Assembly: GCA_007123425.1 (NCBI GenBank)
Contig: SKLC01000237.1
Span: 1-5,138 of the forward strand
DNA length: 5,138 nucleotides
From: Nitriliruptoraceae bacterium
GTDB lineage: Bacteria; Actinomycetota; Nitriliruptoria; Nitriliruptorales; Nitriliruptoraceae
Direction: 5' to 3'
Shown here piece by piece: positions 1-5,138 of this stretch. Each line of letters begins with the position of its first letter. Position 1 is the stretch's first letter. The notes below the pieces were generated by a model. It saw nothing but the letters and a program-made list of their open reading frames with translations. It was not told the origin of the DNA and did no database searches. The position numbers and the translations under genes are program-made.

Positions 1-147
1 ACCGTGCGCGCCGAGCACCTGGACGTCCTGGCCGAGGCGGTCGAGATCGACGATCCGCTCCACGTGCCGCAGGTGATCGCGGCCGTCGTCCTGGCGCTGG
101 GTGCCGTGGTGACCCTGGTCTGGTCGCGCCGGGTCCGCCGCCGCTGA
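1..147 (+). CDS. C-terminal end of a membrane protein (partial, possibly Lgt-like)
   Basis: The first reading frame is open from the window edge to a TGA at 145-147 and shows the last 48 residues of a protein whose start lies outside. About 21 mostly charged residues (ending EIDDPLH) are followed by a hydrophobic helix at visible residues 22-41 (VPQVIAAVVLALGAVVTLVW), then a basic tail SRRVRRR. Under the positive-inside rule this is a final transmembrane helix with a cytoplasmic C-terminus. The pattern 'VRAEHL...VPQVIA..., helix, Arg-rich end' faintly resembles the last segment of prolipoprotein diacylglyceryl transferase (Lgt), where an R-(S/T)-(D/E) motif precedes a Q-V/I-rich final helix. 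Too little is visible to name it, so Lgt is only a suggestion. The frame shows strong G/C third-position preference and points towards nth. Confidence 0.65.
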   Translation, partial: TVRAEHLDVLAEAVEIDDPLHVPQVIAAVVLALGAVVTLVWSRRVRRR

Positions 148-152
148 CGGGC

Positions 153-177
153 CGGCATCGGGAGGCTCCCTTTGCCG
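153..177. terminator. Possible hairpin terminator between convergent genes
   Basis: The 63 bases between the stops of the partial membrane gene and nth can fold as CGGCA (153-157), a 2x2 internal loop, GGGA (160-163), a GGC loop, TCCC (167-170) and TGCCG (173-177). Its place between two convergent stops fits a bidirectional terminator. There is no T-run after the full stem, only TTT inside it, so intrinsic termination is uncertain. A second dyad, a 14-base palindrome of alternating CG and CCGG at 189-202, lies in the same gap. Nothing else is visible there. Confidence 0.35.
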
Positions 178-210
178 CGTCCGCGTGCCGCCGGCGCCGG
201 CGAGGGGCCG

Positions 211-891
211 TCAGCGCTTGTCGGTCAGCCCCGCCTCCTGCGACGAGGGGCACAGCGGCTCGATCACGCAGTCCTCGCAGCGCGGCCGCCGGGCATCGCA
301 GGTGCGACGGCCATGGTGGATGAACAGGTCGGCGACCTCCAGCCAGCGCTCCCGGGGGAACAGGCGCATCAGGTCGCGCTCGATGCGCTTGGGGTCGGTC
401 TCGCGGGTCAGCCGCAGCCGTCGCGACACCCGCGCGACGTGCGTGTCGACCACCACGCCGTCGTTGCGACCGAAGCCGTTGGAGAGCACCACGTTGGCGG
501 TCTTCCTGGCCACCCCGGGCAGCGCGGTCAGCTCCTCCATCGTGTCCGGCACCTCGCCGCCGTGCCGCTCGAGGATCAGCGCGGCCGCCGCCTTGATGTT
601 CTTGGCCTTCTGCCGGAACAGCCCCAGCGAGGAGACCAGCTCCTCGACGCGCTCGAGCGGCGCCTCGGCGGTCGCCTCGGGGTCGGGCAGCTCGGCGAAC
701 AGCCCGGGCGTGACCTGGTTGACCTTCACGTCCGTGGCCTGCGCCGAGAGGATCGTGGCGACCAGCAGCTGCCAGCGGTCCTCGAACTCCAGCGCGATGC
801 GGGCGTCGGGCAGCTCGCGCGCCAGCAGGTCGAGGATCACGGGCGCGCGCAGGGTCTTGCCGCGCTCGCGGGTGATCTCGTGGGCCTCCAT
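211..891 (-). CDS. nth: Endonuclease III (DNA glycosylase/AP lyase)
   Basis: This 226-residue protein is a bifunctional DNA glycosylase and AP lyase that removes oxidised pyrimidines in base-excision repair. The core begins with LLVATILSAQATDVKVNQVT (residues 42-61), the family's DNA-binding N-terminal helix region. A helix-hairpin-helix follows at about 121-136 (LTALPGVARKTANVVL) and carries the catalytic lysine, Lys130. The essential aspartate is Asp149 in VVVDTHVARVSRRL. The C-terminus has the [4Fe-4S] cysteines Cys198, Cys205, Cys208 and Cys214 in the canonical C-X6-C-X2-C-X5-C spacing. Length is close to the E. coli enzyme (about 211 residues). The ATG at 889-891 was chosen because the family alignment starts just after it. 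The frame stays open upstream to about 1143, but that part is low-quality sequence overlapping the neighbouring gene. There is no ribosome-binding site before the ATG, but a TACGCT element lies 8 bases upstream, suggesting a leaderless transcript. The gene is divergent from the hydrolase. Confidence 0.97.
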   Translation of the reverse strand: MEAHEITRERGKTLRAPVILDLLARELPDARIALEFEDRWQLLVATILSAQATDVKVNQVTPGLFAELPDPEATAEAPLERVEELVSSLGLFRQKAKNIKAAAALILERHGGEVPDTMEELTALPGVARKTANVVLSNGFGRNDGVVVDTHVARVSRRLRLTRETDPKRIERDLMRLFPRERWLEVADLFIHHGRRTCDARRPRCEDCVIEPLCPSSQEAGLTDKR

Positions 892-899
892 GGGCGACG

Positions 900-905
900 A
901 GCGTA
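900..905 (-). promoter_or_regulatory. -10 element for nth (leaderless arrangement)
   Basis: On the minus strand TACGCT (TAnnnT) ends 8 bases before the nth ATG, with CGTCGCCC between them. That places the expected transcription start at or next to the A of the ATG, the usual geometry of leaderless genes in Actinomycetota. No purine-rich Shine-Dalgarno sequence is present. No convincing -35 box is seen. Confidence 0.5.
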
Positions 906-970
906 GTGCGGGCCGATCGGGGCTCGATCCGACCGCGTGGGCGGATGCGCTGCTCAGTCCGGCCCGCGCG

Positions 971-976
971 TACCCT
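971..976 (+). promoter_or_regulatory. -10 element for the alpha/beta hydrolase gene
   Basis: TACCCT fits the TAnnnT form of an actinobacterial -10 box. It predicts a transcript start near 983-985, giving a leader of about 22-24 bases that includes the GAGG ribosome-binding site at 996-999. No recognisable -35 box was found. It shares the 115-base divergent region with the nth promoter, which lies about 65 bases away on the other strand. Confidence 0.4.
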
Positions 977-995
977 GGCCGACGGACGCCGCCCC

Positions 996-999
996 GAGG
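996..999 (+). promoter_or_regulatory. Ribosome-binding site deciding the GTG start of the hydrolase
   Basis: GAGG lies 7 bases before the GTG at 1007, an ideal distance, and 13 bases before the alternative GTG at 1013. This is why 1007 was chosen as the start. Confidence 0.5.
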
Positions 1000-1006
1000 C
1001 ATCACC

Positions 1007-2086
1007 GTGACCGTGGACGAGGACCTCGCCCTGACGGCCCTGCGCTCGCAGCGGTCGTGGGGGCCCTCGCGCTGGCCCGAGGATCGGGGCGGCCACGTCT
1101 GGCCCAAGGACCGCGAGGTCGTCACCGACGACGGCGCGCGCATCCGCTACACGGTGCGTGGCGCCGAGGGCGGGCCGTGGGTGGTGCTGTGCTCGGGCTA
1201 CCTGTGCCCCGACAACTTCTGGCGCGGCCTCGGCGCCGCCCTGATGGAGCGCCACCGCGTGGTGGTGCTCAACTACCGCAGCGTGGGCGCCTCCACCCAC
1301 CCGCGCGCCACCGGGCCCCACGCGACCGGACCGGGCACCACGGACCTGACCGACGAGGACTTCTCGATCCCCCGCGTGGCCGGCGACGTCGCCGCCGTGC
1401 TCGAGGCCGAGGGCGCCCACGATGCGGTCGCGATGGGCCACTCCATGGGGTGCCAGGTCGCGCTGCAGCTGTGGCGCTCCCGCCCGGAGCTGGTCGCCGG
1501 GCTGGTGCTGGTCACCGGCCCCTTCGCCTCGCCGCTGCACACCTTCTACGGCAGCCGGCTCGGCGCGCACCTGTTCCCTCTGGCGCGCCACGGGCTCCCG
1601 CTGCTGCCCCGCGCCCTCCAGCGTGGGCTGCTCAAGAGCCCGCGGCTGCCGATCGCGGTCCCGGTCGCCAGGCTCGCGCGGGCGCTGGGCCCCCACACGC
1701 CCGCGGAGGACATGGCCGACTACCTCCGCCACCTCGGCGAGATCGAGCCGACGGTCGCACTGCGCCTCGCCCACGGGATGCACACCTTCGACGCCACGCC
1801 GTGGCTCCACGAGGTCGACGCGCCCACGCTGGTGGTGGTCGGCAGCCGCGACACCTTCTCACCCCCCGAGCTCGGGGAGCGGGTGATCGAGCGCATCGAC
1901 CCCTCGGAGCTGGTCACCGTCGAGGGCGGCACGCACGCGGCGCTGCTGGAGCATCCCCTGGAGATCCACGATGCCGTGGCGGACTTCCTGCACCGCCGGC
2001 TGGACGGCCCGGCCTGGCGGCGGCTGGCGGCCCGCGACGCCGTGTCCGAGGCCCGCGGATGGAGCGCACGGCGGGCGAGCGCCTGA
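1007..2086 (+). CDS. Alpha/beta-fold hydrolase, substrate unknown
   Basis: This 359-residue protein has the alpha/beta-hydrolase fold and probably cleaves an ester or similar bond in the cytoplasm; no signal peptide is seen. The core begins around residue 36 (REVVTDDGARIRYTVRG). It continues with strand VVLCSGY (59-65), whose turn probably supplies the oxyanion hole, and LNYRSVGAS (88-96). The nucleophile elbow is GHSMG (144-148) with Ser146, followed by a helical cap region (about 175-260). The acid is Asp282 in VVVGSRDTFSPPE, and the base is His310 in VEGGTHAALLEHP. Residues 1-35 (rich in Trp and charge) and the last 25 or so extend beyond the fold. A short internal duplication, ATGP-H-ATGP, lies at 101-108. 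The start is GTG at 1007 from the GAGG spacing; an in-frame ATG at 890 would add 39 residues but overlaps the nth start. The gene is divergent from nth and convergent with glpX, so context does not reveal a substrate. A cofactor-free haloperoxidase, lipase or MhpC-like activity cannot be distinguished. Confidence 0.92.
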   Translation: MTVDEDLALTALRSQRSWGPSRWPEDRGGHVWPKDREVVTDDGARIRYTVRGAEGGPWVVLCSGYLCPDNFWRGLGAALMERHRVVVLNYRSVGASTHPRATGPHATGPGTTDLTDEDFSIPRVAGDVAAVLEAEGAHDAVAMGHSMGCQVALQLWRSRPELVAGLVLVTGPFASPLHTFYGSRLGAHLFPLARHGLPLLPRALQRGLLKSPRLPIAVPVARLARALGPHTPAEDMADYLRHLGEIEPTVALRLAHGMHTFDATPWLHEVDAPTLVVVGSRDTFSPPELGERVIERIDPSELVTVEGGTHAALLEHPLEIHDAVADFLHRRLDGPAWRRLAARDAVSEARGWSARRASA

Positions 2087-2095
2087 TCCTCGGCT

Positions 2096-2113
2096 CCGCC
2101 GGGCCCTCGGCGG
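2096..2113. terminator. Hairpin after the hydrolase gene (possible bidirectional terminator)
   Basis: CCGCCG (2096-2101), loop GGCCCT, and CGGCGG (2108-2113) form a perfect 6-bp GC stem starting 10 bases after the hydrolase stop, in the 100-base gap before the glpX stop. There is no T-tract on either side, as is common for terminators in high-GC actinobacteria. Function is inferred from position only. Confidence 0.4.
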
Positions 2114-2124
2114 CGACCCGCCTG

Positions 2125-2162
2125 GTCCCCGGCGCCCCCGGGCTCTCAGGGCGACCCGGGAC
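2125..2162. terminator. Bulged GC-rich hairpin after glpX (possible terminator)
   Basis: GTCCC (2125 side: G2125, T2126, C2127-2129) pairs with GGGAC at 2158-2162. The stem continues with GG (2131-2132) to CC (2156-2157) past a bulged C, and then CGCCC (2133-2137) to GGGCG (2149-2153), closing an 11-base loop. The right arm has a two-base bulge. It lies 25 bases beyond the glpX stop on the minus strand and would suit termination of glpX. The very high GC content makes such folds easy to find by chance. Confidence 0.3.
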
Positions 2163-2186
2163 GCCGACGGCCGCCCGCGCCGTGCG

Positions 2187-3179
2187 TCAGTAGTCCACCG
2201 AGGCGTACTGGCGCAGCTTGGTGAAGCGGTGCCGGGCCCGGATCGTGCGCACCGTGCCGGACTTCGAGCGCATCACCAGCGACTCGGTGACCGCGCCGTG
2301 GGGGTCGAAGGTCACGCCGGAGACCAGCTGCCCCGGGGTGATGCCGGTGCAGGCGAAGAAGGCGTCGTCCCCCGAGACCAGGTCGTCCGCGGTGAGGATC
2401 GACTCGAGGTCGTAGCCACCGTCGACGGCGGCCTGGCGCTCGCTGTCGCTGCGCGGCCAGAGCCGTCCCAGCATGTAGCCGTCGACGGCCTTGATCGCGC
2501 AGGCCAGCGACACGCCCTCCGGGGTGCCGCCGATGCCGTAGAGCAGGTCGATCTCCGGGCGCTCGTCCCACGCGGCGAGCACCCCGGCGGCGACGTCGCC
2601 GTCGGTGATCAGCTGCAGGCGCGCGCCGGCCTCGCGCACCGCCCGCTTGGCGTCCTCGTGCCGGTCGCGGTCGAGCATGATCACGGTGAGGTCGCGCACC
2701 TCCTTGCCCGACGCCCGCGCGATCGCGTCGAGGTTGCCCTCCAGAGGACGGTCGAGGTCCACCGCGTCCTTGGCCTCGCCGGCGACGACCAGCTTCTCCA
2801 TGTAGACGCAGGGCCCCGGGTCGAACATCGCGCCGTCCTCGGCCGCGGCGAGCACCGCCAGCGACCCGGGGCGCCCCTCGGCGAGCAGGCGCGTGCCGTC
2901 GATCGGGTCCACGGCGATGTCGACCTTCGGCGGCTCGCCGGTGCCGACGTGCTCGCCGTTGTAGAGCATCGGCGCCTCGTCCTTCTCGCCCTCGCCGATG
3001 ATCACCGTGCCGTCCATGTGCACCGTGTCGAGCATCTTGCGCATGGCGTCGACCGCGGCCTGGTCGCCGTTCACCTTCTCGCCGCGTCCCTGCCAGCGCG
3101 CAGCGGCCAGGGCCGCGCTCTCGGTCGCGCGCATGATCTCGATGGCGAGATTGCGGTCGGGCCTCTCCTCGGGGCTCAT
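2187..3179 (-). CDS. glpX: Class II fructose-1,6-bisphosphatase
   Basis: This 330-residue enzyme hydrolyses fructose 1,6-bisphosphate to fructose 6-phosphate, the committed step of gluconeogenesis, in the cytoplasm. All key residues of the GlpX family are present, at a nearly constant offset from E. coli GlpX numbering. The metal ligands are Asp39 (NGDQ), Glu63 (IGEGEKDEAP), Asp91 and Asp94 (DPIDGT), and Glu221 (GGTPEG). The catalytic threonine is Thr96. Other family blocks are LTVIMLDRDRHE (164-175), LITDGDVAAGV (190-200), GYMLGRLWPRSDSER (234-248) and the C-terminal DDAFFACTGITPG (271-283). Length is normal for the family. The ATG at 3177-3179 has a strong AAGGAG ribosome-binding site 6 bases upstream. 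The gene stands alone, convergent with the hydrolase and divergent from the SirB1-like gene. In many Actinomycetota a GlpX enzyme is the main or only FBPase, so it is probably needed for growth on non-sugar carbon. Confidence 0.97.
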   Translation of the reverse strand: MSPEERPDRNLAIEIMRATESAALAAARWQGRGEKVNGDQAAVDAMRKMLDTVHMDGTVIIGEGEKDEAPMLYNGEHVGTGEPPKVDIAVDPIDGTRLLAEGRPGSLAVLAAAEDGAMFDPGPCVYMEKLVVAGEAKDAVDLDRPLEGNLDAIARASGKEVRDLTVIMLDRDRHEDAKRAVREAGARLQLITDGDVAAGVLAAWDERPEIDLLYGIGGTPEGVSLACAIKAVDGYMLGRLWPRSDSERQAAVDGGYDLESILTADDLVSGDDAFFACTGITPGQLVSGVTFDPHGAVTESLVMRSKSGTVRTIRARHRFTKLRQYASVDY

Positions 3180-3185
3180 GTCGGG

Positions 3186-3191
3186 CTCCTT
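3186..3191 (-). promoter_or_regulatory. Strong ribosome-binding site of glpX
   Basis: AAGGAG on the minus strand lies 6 bases before the glpX ATG. It is the best Shine-Dalgarno match in the window and fixes the start codon. Confidence 0.8.
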
Positions 3192-3221
3192 GCCTCGCGG
3201 CCGGCGGTGACCAGGGGATCG

Positions 3222-3227
3222 AGCCTA
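3222..3227 (-). promoter_or_regulatory. -10 element for glpX
   Basis: TAGGCT (TAnnnT) on the minus strand predicts a transcript start about 7 bases on, near 3215. That gives a leader of about 35 bases that carries the AAGGAG site. No clear -35 hexamer is present 16-18 bases upstream. The element lies in the 148-base divergent region shared with the SirB1-like gene. Confidence 0.45.
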
Positions 3228-3314
3228 GCCCGGCCTCACCGCCCGGCCACCGGCCGACGGCCCCGCGCGGACCCGGGCCCGAGCCCGTCGGGCCGATCAG
3301 GCGTCGACCAGCGG

Positions 3315-3320
3315 TAGCCT
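3315..3320 (+). promoter_or_regulatory. -10 element for the SirB1-like gene (leaderless arrangement)
   Basis: TAGCCT ends 7 bases before the ATG at 3328, so transcription should begin at the start codon. A GAGGG at 3322-3326 is only one base from the ATG, too close to act as a ribosome-binding site, which supports leaderless translation. No -35 consensus is seen. Confidence 0.5.
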
Positions 3321-3327
3321 CGAGGGC

Positions 3328-4149
3328 ATGCCCGAGGACACCCGACAGCGCCTGCTGCGCCTCGTGCGGCGTCCCGATGCGGACCTCGCCGAAGCCGCGC
3401 TGCTGTGCGCGGCCGAACTGCCGGCGAGCCCCGACGTCGACGCGACCCTGCTGCGTCTGGACGCGCTCGCCGATGACCTGCGCTCCCGCGGCTTCGTCTC
3501 CGGCGAGCCCGAGCACGACGCGGCTGCGCTGACCGAGCATCTGGCCGGCCGGCACGGCTTCCACGGCGACGCCGCGGGCTACCACGATCCGGCGAACTCC
3601 CTGCTCGGCGACGTCCTCGACCGCCGGCGCGGGCTGCCGATCACGCTGTCGATCCTCTACGTCGGCATCGGCCGACGCCTGGAGGTGCCTGCCTTCCCGA
3701 TCGCGTTGCCCGGCCATGTCGTGACCGGCATCGGCGGCCGCGACCGCCCCGTGGTCCTCGACCCCTTCCACGGCGGGCGGCTGCTGGACGAGGCGGCCCT
3801 GAGCGCCCGCGTCGAGGAGCTCACGGGCGGCCGGCTCGCCTTCCGCCGCTCCATGCTGCGGCCCTCCCCGGCGGTCAACGTGGTCCGTCGCCTGCTGAAC
3901 AACCTCACCCGCGACTTCACCCGCGCCGAGCGCCACGCCGACGCCCTGTGGACCGTCGAGCTCAAGCTCCTGCTGCCCAACCGCCTGCCCGACGACCACC
4001 GGGTGCGTGGCGAGCTGCTGGGCCGGGTCGGCCGGTTCGACGAGGCGGCCGCGGCCTACGAGCGCTACCTCGAGGTGGTCTCCGAGGATGCGCCCGACCG
4101 CGAGGAGATCCGACGGGCGGCGATCAGCTCGCGGGCCCGCATGAACTGA
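3328..4149 (+). CDS. SirB1/UPF0162-type protein: transglutaminase-like fold plus helical repeats
   Basis: This 273-residue protein matches the SirB1/YchA family (Transglut_core2 followed by tetratricopeptide-like helices), whose biochemical role is not established. A helical N-terminal segment (1-75) is followed by the family signature YHDPANSLLGDVLDRRRGLPITLSILY (85-111). Next come LPGH with His130 and VVLDPFHGGRLLDE with Asp145 (about 142-155), corresponding to the His and Asp of a transglutaminase triad. The place where an active transglutaminase has its cysteine reads PITLS here, and the only cysteine (Cys27) lies outside the domain, so papain-like catalysis is unlikely. Residues 183-250 (RRLLNNLTRDF, then DALWTVELKLLLP and GRFDEAAAAYERYLEVV) look like a TPR-type helical region for protein contacts. 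There is no signal peptide or membrane segment. The gene is divergent from glpX, has its own promoter, and ends 13 bases from the stop of the ABC permease on the other strand. The family call is firm; the function is not known. Confidence 0.9.
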   Translation: MPEDTRQRLLRLVRRPDADLAEAALLCAAELPASPDVDATLLRLDALADDLRSRGFVSGEPEHDAAALTEHLAGRHGFHGDAAGYHDPANSLLGDVLDRRRGLPITLSILYVGIGRRLEVPAFPIALPGHVVTGIGGRDRPVVLDPFHGGRLLDEAALSARVEELTGGRLAFRRSMLRPSPAVNVVRRLLNNLTRDFTRAERHADALWTVELKLLLPNRLPDDHRVRGELLGRVGRFDEAAAAYERYLEVVSEDAPDREEIRRAAISSRARMN

Positions 4150-4162
4150 CTGACCGGACGGA

Positions 4163-5017
4163 TCACACCACCGCGCGGCGGTAGGCCCGGACGGCCAGCA
4201 GGGAGAAGACGGCGGTGATCCCGCAGATCCACAGCAGGGAGGCTCCCACGTACCCGCCGACCGACTCCCCGGGCAGCAGGACCTCTTCGCCCAGCATGAG
4301 CCCGCGCAGGGCGTTCGCCACGATCGAGATCGGCTGGTTGTCGGCAAAGACCCGCAGCCAGTCCGGCATCGTGTGTGTCGGCAGGAACACCGAGGAGGCG
4401 AACACCAGCGGGAAGATCGGCAGGAAGACCGCCGACGAGGCCGCCTCGGGCGTGCGCACCTTCAGCCCGATCGTGGCCATCACCCACGACAGGGCGTAGG
4501 AGAACAGCAGCCCGAGCCCGAACGCCGCGAGGAACCGGAGCAGGCCGCTCTCGTAGCGGAAGCCGATCGCGAAGCCCACCAGCAGCATCAGGGCCAGCAC
4601 CCCGGCGTTGCGCAGCAGGTCCGCGAGCGTGCGCCCCGCCAGGACGGCCGAGCGGGCCATCGGCAGCGCGCGGAAGCGGTCGACGACGCCCTTCTGCAGG
4701 TCCTCGGTCAGCCCCAGCGCCGTCTGGCCCGCGCCGAACGCCGCGATCTGGATCAGCAGGCCCGGCATCAGGAACTGCAGGTACTCGAAGTCGCCCGGCA
4801 CGGCCCCCTCGATCGCTCCGCCGAACACGAAGGTGAACAGCAGCAGGAACATCACGGGCTGCACGGTGGCGAACAGCAGCAGCTGCGGGAGCCGGACGTT
4901 GCGCAGCAGGTTGCGCTGGGTGATCACCAGCGTGTCGTTGACCGCCTGCAGCAGCGAGATCCGGGTGCGGTCGCCGCCAGCCTGCGAGCCGGTGCCGGGC
5001 GTGGTCGTCGACGTCAT
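4163..5017 (-). CDS. ABC-2 type transporter permease, DrrB-like
   Basis: This 284-residue polytopic membrane protein is the permease half of a two-gene ABC exporter of the daunorubicin-resistance (DrrB) type. Such systems pump out drugs, antibiotics, lipids or glycopolymers using ATP hydrolysed by a separate subunit. After a hydrophilic N-terminus (1-45) with an amphipathic stretch (NDTLVITQRNLLRN) come six predicted membrane helices: about 47-66, 82-103, 137-153, 158-183, 193-213 and 257-277. Between helices 2 and 3 is the ABC-2 family motif GVVDRFRALPMARSAVLAGRTLADLLRN (110-137), a coupling region facing the ATPase. FADNQPISIVANALRGLMLG (224-243) is the usual DrrB block before the last helix. 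The ATG at 5015-5017 has GGAAGG 7 bases upstream and overlaps the upstream stop as ATGA, implying translational coupling. The substrate cannot be read from the sequence. The gene is complete and its stop faces that of the SirB1-like gene. Confidence 0.93.
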   Translation of the reverse strand: MTSTTTPGTGSQAGGDRTRISLLQAVNDTLVITQRNLLRNVRLPQLLLFATVQPVMFLLLFTFVFGGAIEGAVPGDFEYLQFLMPGLLIQIAAFGAGQTALGLTEDLQKGVVDRFRALPMARSAVLAGRTLADLLRNAGVLALMLLVGFAIGFRYESGLLRFLAAFGLGLLFSYALSWVMATIGLKVRTPEAASSAVFLPIFPLVFASSVFLPTHTMPDWLRVFADNQPISIVANALRGLMLGEEVLLPGESVGGYVGASLLWICGITAVFSLLAVRAYRRAVV

Positions 5018-5138
5018 CGGGGCCCCTTCCGCGTGCTGTCGGCCCCTGCCCCACCGGCCGGTGGGGCCCCGGCCGCGCGGGCGCCGGGCTCACCGGCAGC
5101 TGAGGTCCCGGGGGCGCTGGCGTCGGGCTGGCCGGCCG
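5014..5138 (-). CDS. Low-complexity C-terminal tail of an upstream ORF, probably the ABC ATPase (partial)
   Basis: One minus-strand frame is open from the right edge for 40 codons and stops at a TGA (5014-5016) that shares ATGA with the permease start. The visible residues (beginning AGQPDASAPG, ending DSTRKGPR) are rich in Ala, Gly and Pro with no fold or motif. In DrrAB-type systems the ATP-binding subunit normally lies directly upstream of the permease, often with an ATGA overlap, and may carry a variable tail after the nucleotide-binding domain. That is the basis of this call; no Walker or signature motif lies within the window. Another frame is also open through here and into the permease gene, but it is out of frame with the permease and looks like a GC-driven shadow. 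The end of the ATPase could therefore lie further upstream instead. Confidence 0.5.
   Translation of the reverse strand, partial: AGQPDASAPGTSAAGEPGARAAGAPPAGGAGADSTRKGPR
5025..5030 (-). promoter_or_regulatory. Ribosome-binding site of the permease gene
   Basis: GGAAGG on the minus strand lies 7 bases before the permease ATG and inside the end of the upstream frame. This fits a coupled two-gene operon and supports the chosen start. Confidence 0.65.
5048..5067. repeat. Perfect 20-base palindrome
   Basis: GCCCCACCGG is followed immediately by its reverse complement CCGGTGGGGC with no mismatch and no spacer. It lies 31 bases upstream of the permease start, inside the presumed tail of the upstream coding frame. 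It could be a site for a dimeric regulator or an RNA hairpin between the two cistrons, or a by-product of Ala/Pro/Gly codons. Confidence 0.6.

Noticed and set aside
890..1006. An in-frame ATG at 890 as a longer start for the hydrolase (39 extra residues).
   Set aside because: It has no ribosome-binding site, would overlap the nth start codon and cover both divergent promoters, and the added residues show no fold. GTG at 1007 has GAGG at the right distance.
921..3225. The 10-mer GGATCGAGCC occurs in both divergent regions: minus strand at 921-930 and plus strand at 3216-3225.
   Set aside because: A 10-base match between two regions of about 115 and 148 bases at this GC content is expected around 0.3 times by chance, and the positions relative to the promoters differ.
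937..3317. Long plus-strand open frames at 937-2193 and 1971-3317.
   Set aside because: Both are Arg/Pro/Ala-rich or GC-driven readings out of frame with, or antisense to, the hydrolase and glpX, whose catalytic motifs are unmistakable.
4170..4182. Small hairpin ACCGC-GCG-GCGGT near the convergent stops of the SirB1-like and permease genes.
   Set aside because: It lies inside the last codons of the permease (Arg-rich RAYRRAVV), is only 5 bp long, and has no T-tract. The 13-base gap itself contains no stem.
2146..4347. A 733-codon open frame on the minus strand covering glpX, the divergent region and the SirB1-like gene.
   Set aside because: It is in the wrong frame for glpX and antisense to the SirB1-like gene, its sequence is low-complexity Arg/Gly/Ala-rich, and no family motif is present. 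High GC removes stop codons and creates such shadows.
1..5138. A new defence, mobile or biosynthetic system.
   Set aside because: The complete genes are housekeeping or common accessory families on alternating strands. No direct-repeat array, transposase, integrase, toxin-antitoxin pair, tRNA or unusual composition change was found.

Overview
The window is a piece of a very GC-rich bacterial chromosome, roughly three quarters G+C by eye, with coding third positions almost always G or C. Gene content and signals fit Actinomycetota: a class II (GlpX-type) fructose-1,6-bisphosphatase, a DrrB-like drug-export permease, a GTG start, and starts that sit directly behind a TAnnnT promoter element. 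I cannot place it below phylum; a Nocardioides-like or Thermoleophilia-like genome would both fit.

Layout from left to right. At 1-147 (+) lies the end of a membrane protein: one membrane helix and a basic tail, with a faint resemblance to the end of prolipoprotein diacylglyceryl transferase. A 63-base convergent gap with a hairpin separates it from nth (211-891, -), endonuclease III, with every catalytic and iron-sulfur residue present. A 115-base divergent promoter region leads to an alpha/beta hydrolase of unknown substrate (1007-2086, +) with a complete Ser-Asp-His triad. A 100-base convergent gap with one clean and one bulged hairpin separates it from glpX (2187-3179, -). A 148-base divergent region leads to a SirB1/UPF0162-type protein, a transglutaminase-like fold followed by helical repeats (3328-4149, +). 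Only 13 bases then separate its stop from that of an ABC-2 (DrrB-type) permease (4163-5017, -). The permease start overlaps, as ATGA, the stop of an upstream frame that enters from the right edge. That frame is probably the Ala/Gly/Pro-rich end of the matching ATP-binding subunit.

The genes alternate in strand, so apart from the ABC pair at the right edge they look like single-gene transcription units. They serve unrelated housekeeping jobs: base-excision repair, gluconeogenesis, export, and an unassigned esterase-like enzyme. I see no CRISPR array, RNA gene, insertion sequence, prophage or new multi-gene system. The points worth a second look are the TAnnnT element in front of each of the four complete genes outside the ABC pair (two arranged as leaderless starts), the missing catalytic cysteine in the SirB1-like protein, and a perfect 20-base palindrome in the tail of the putative ABC ATPase gene.
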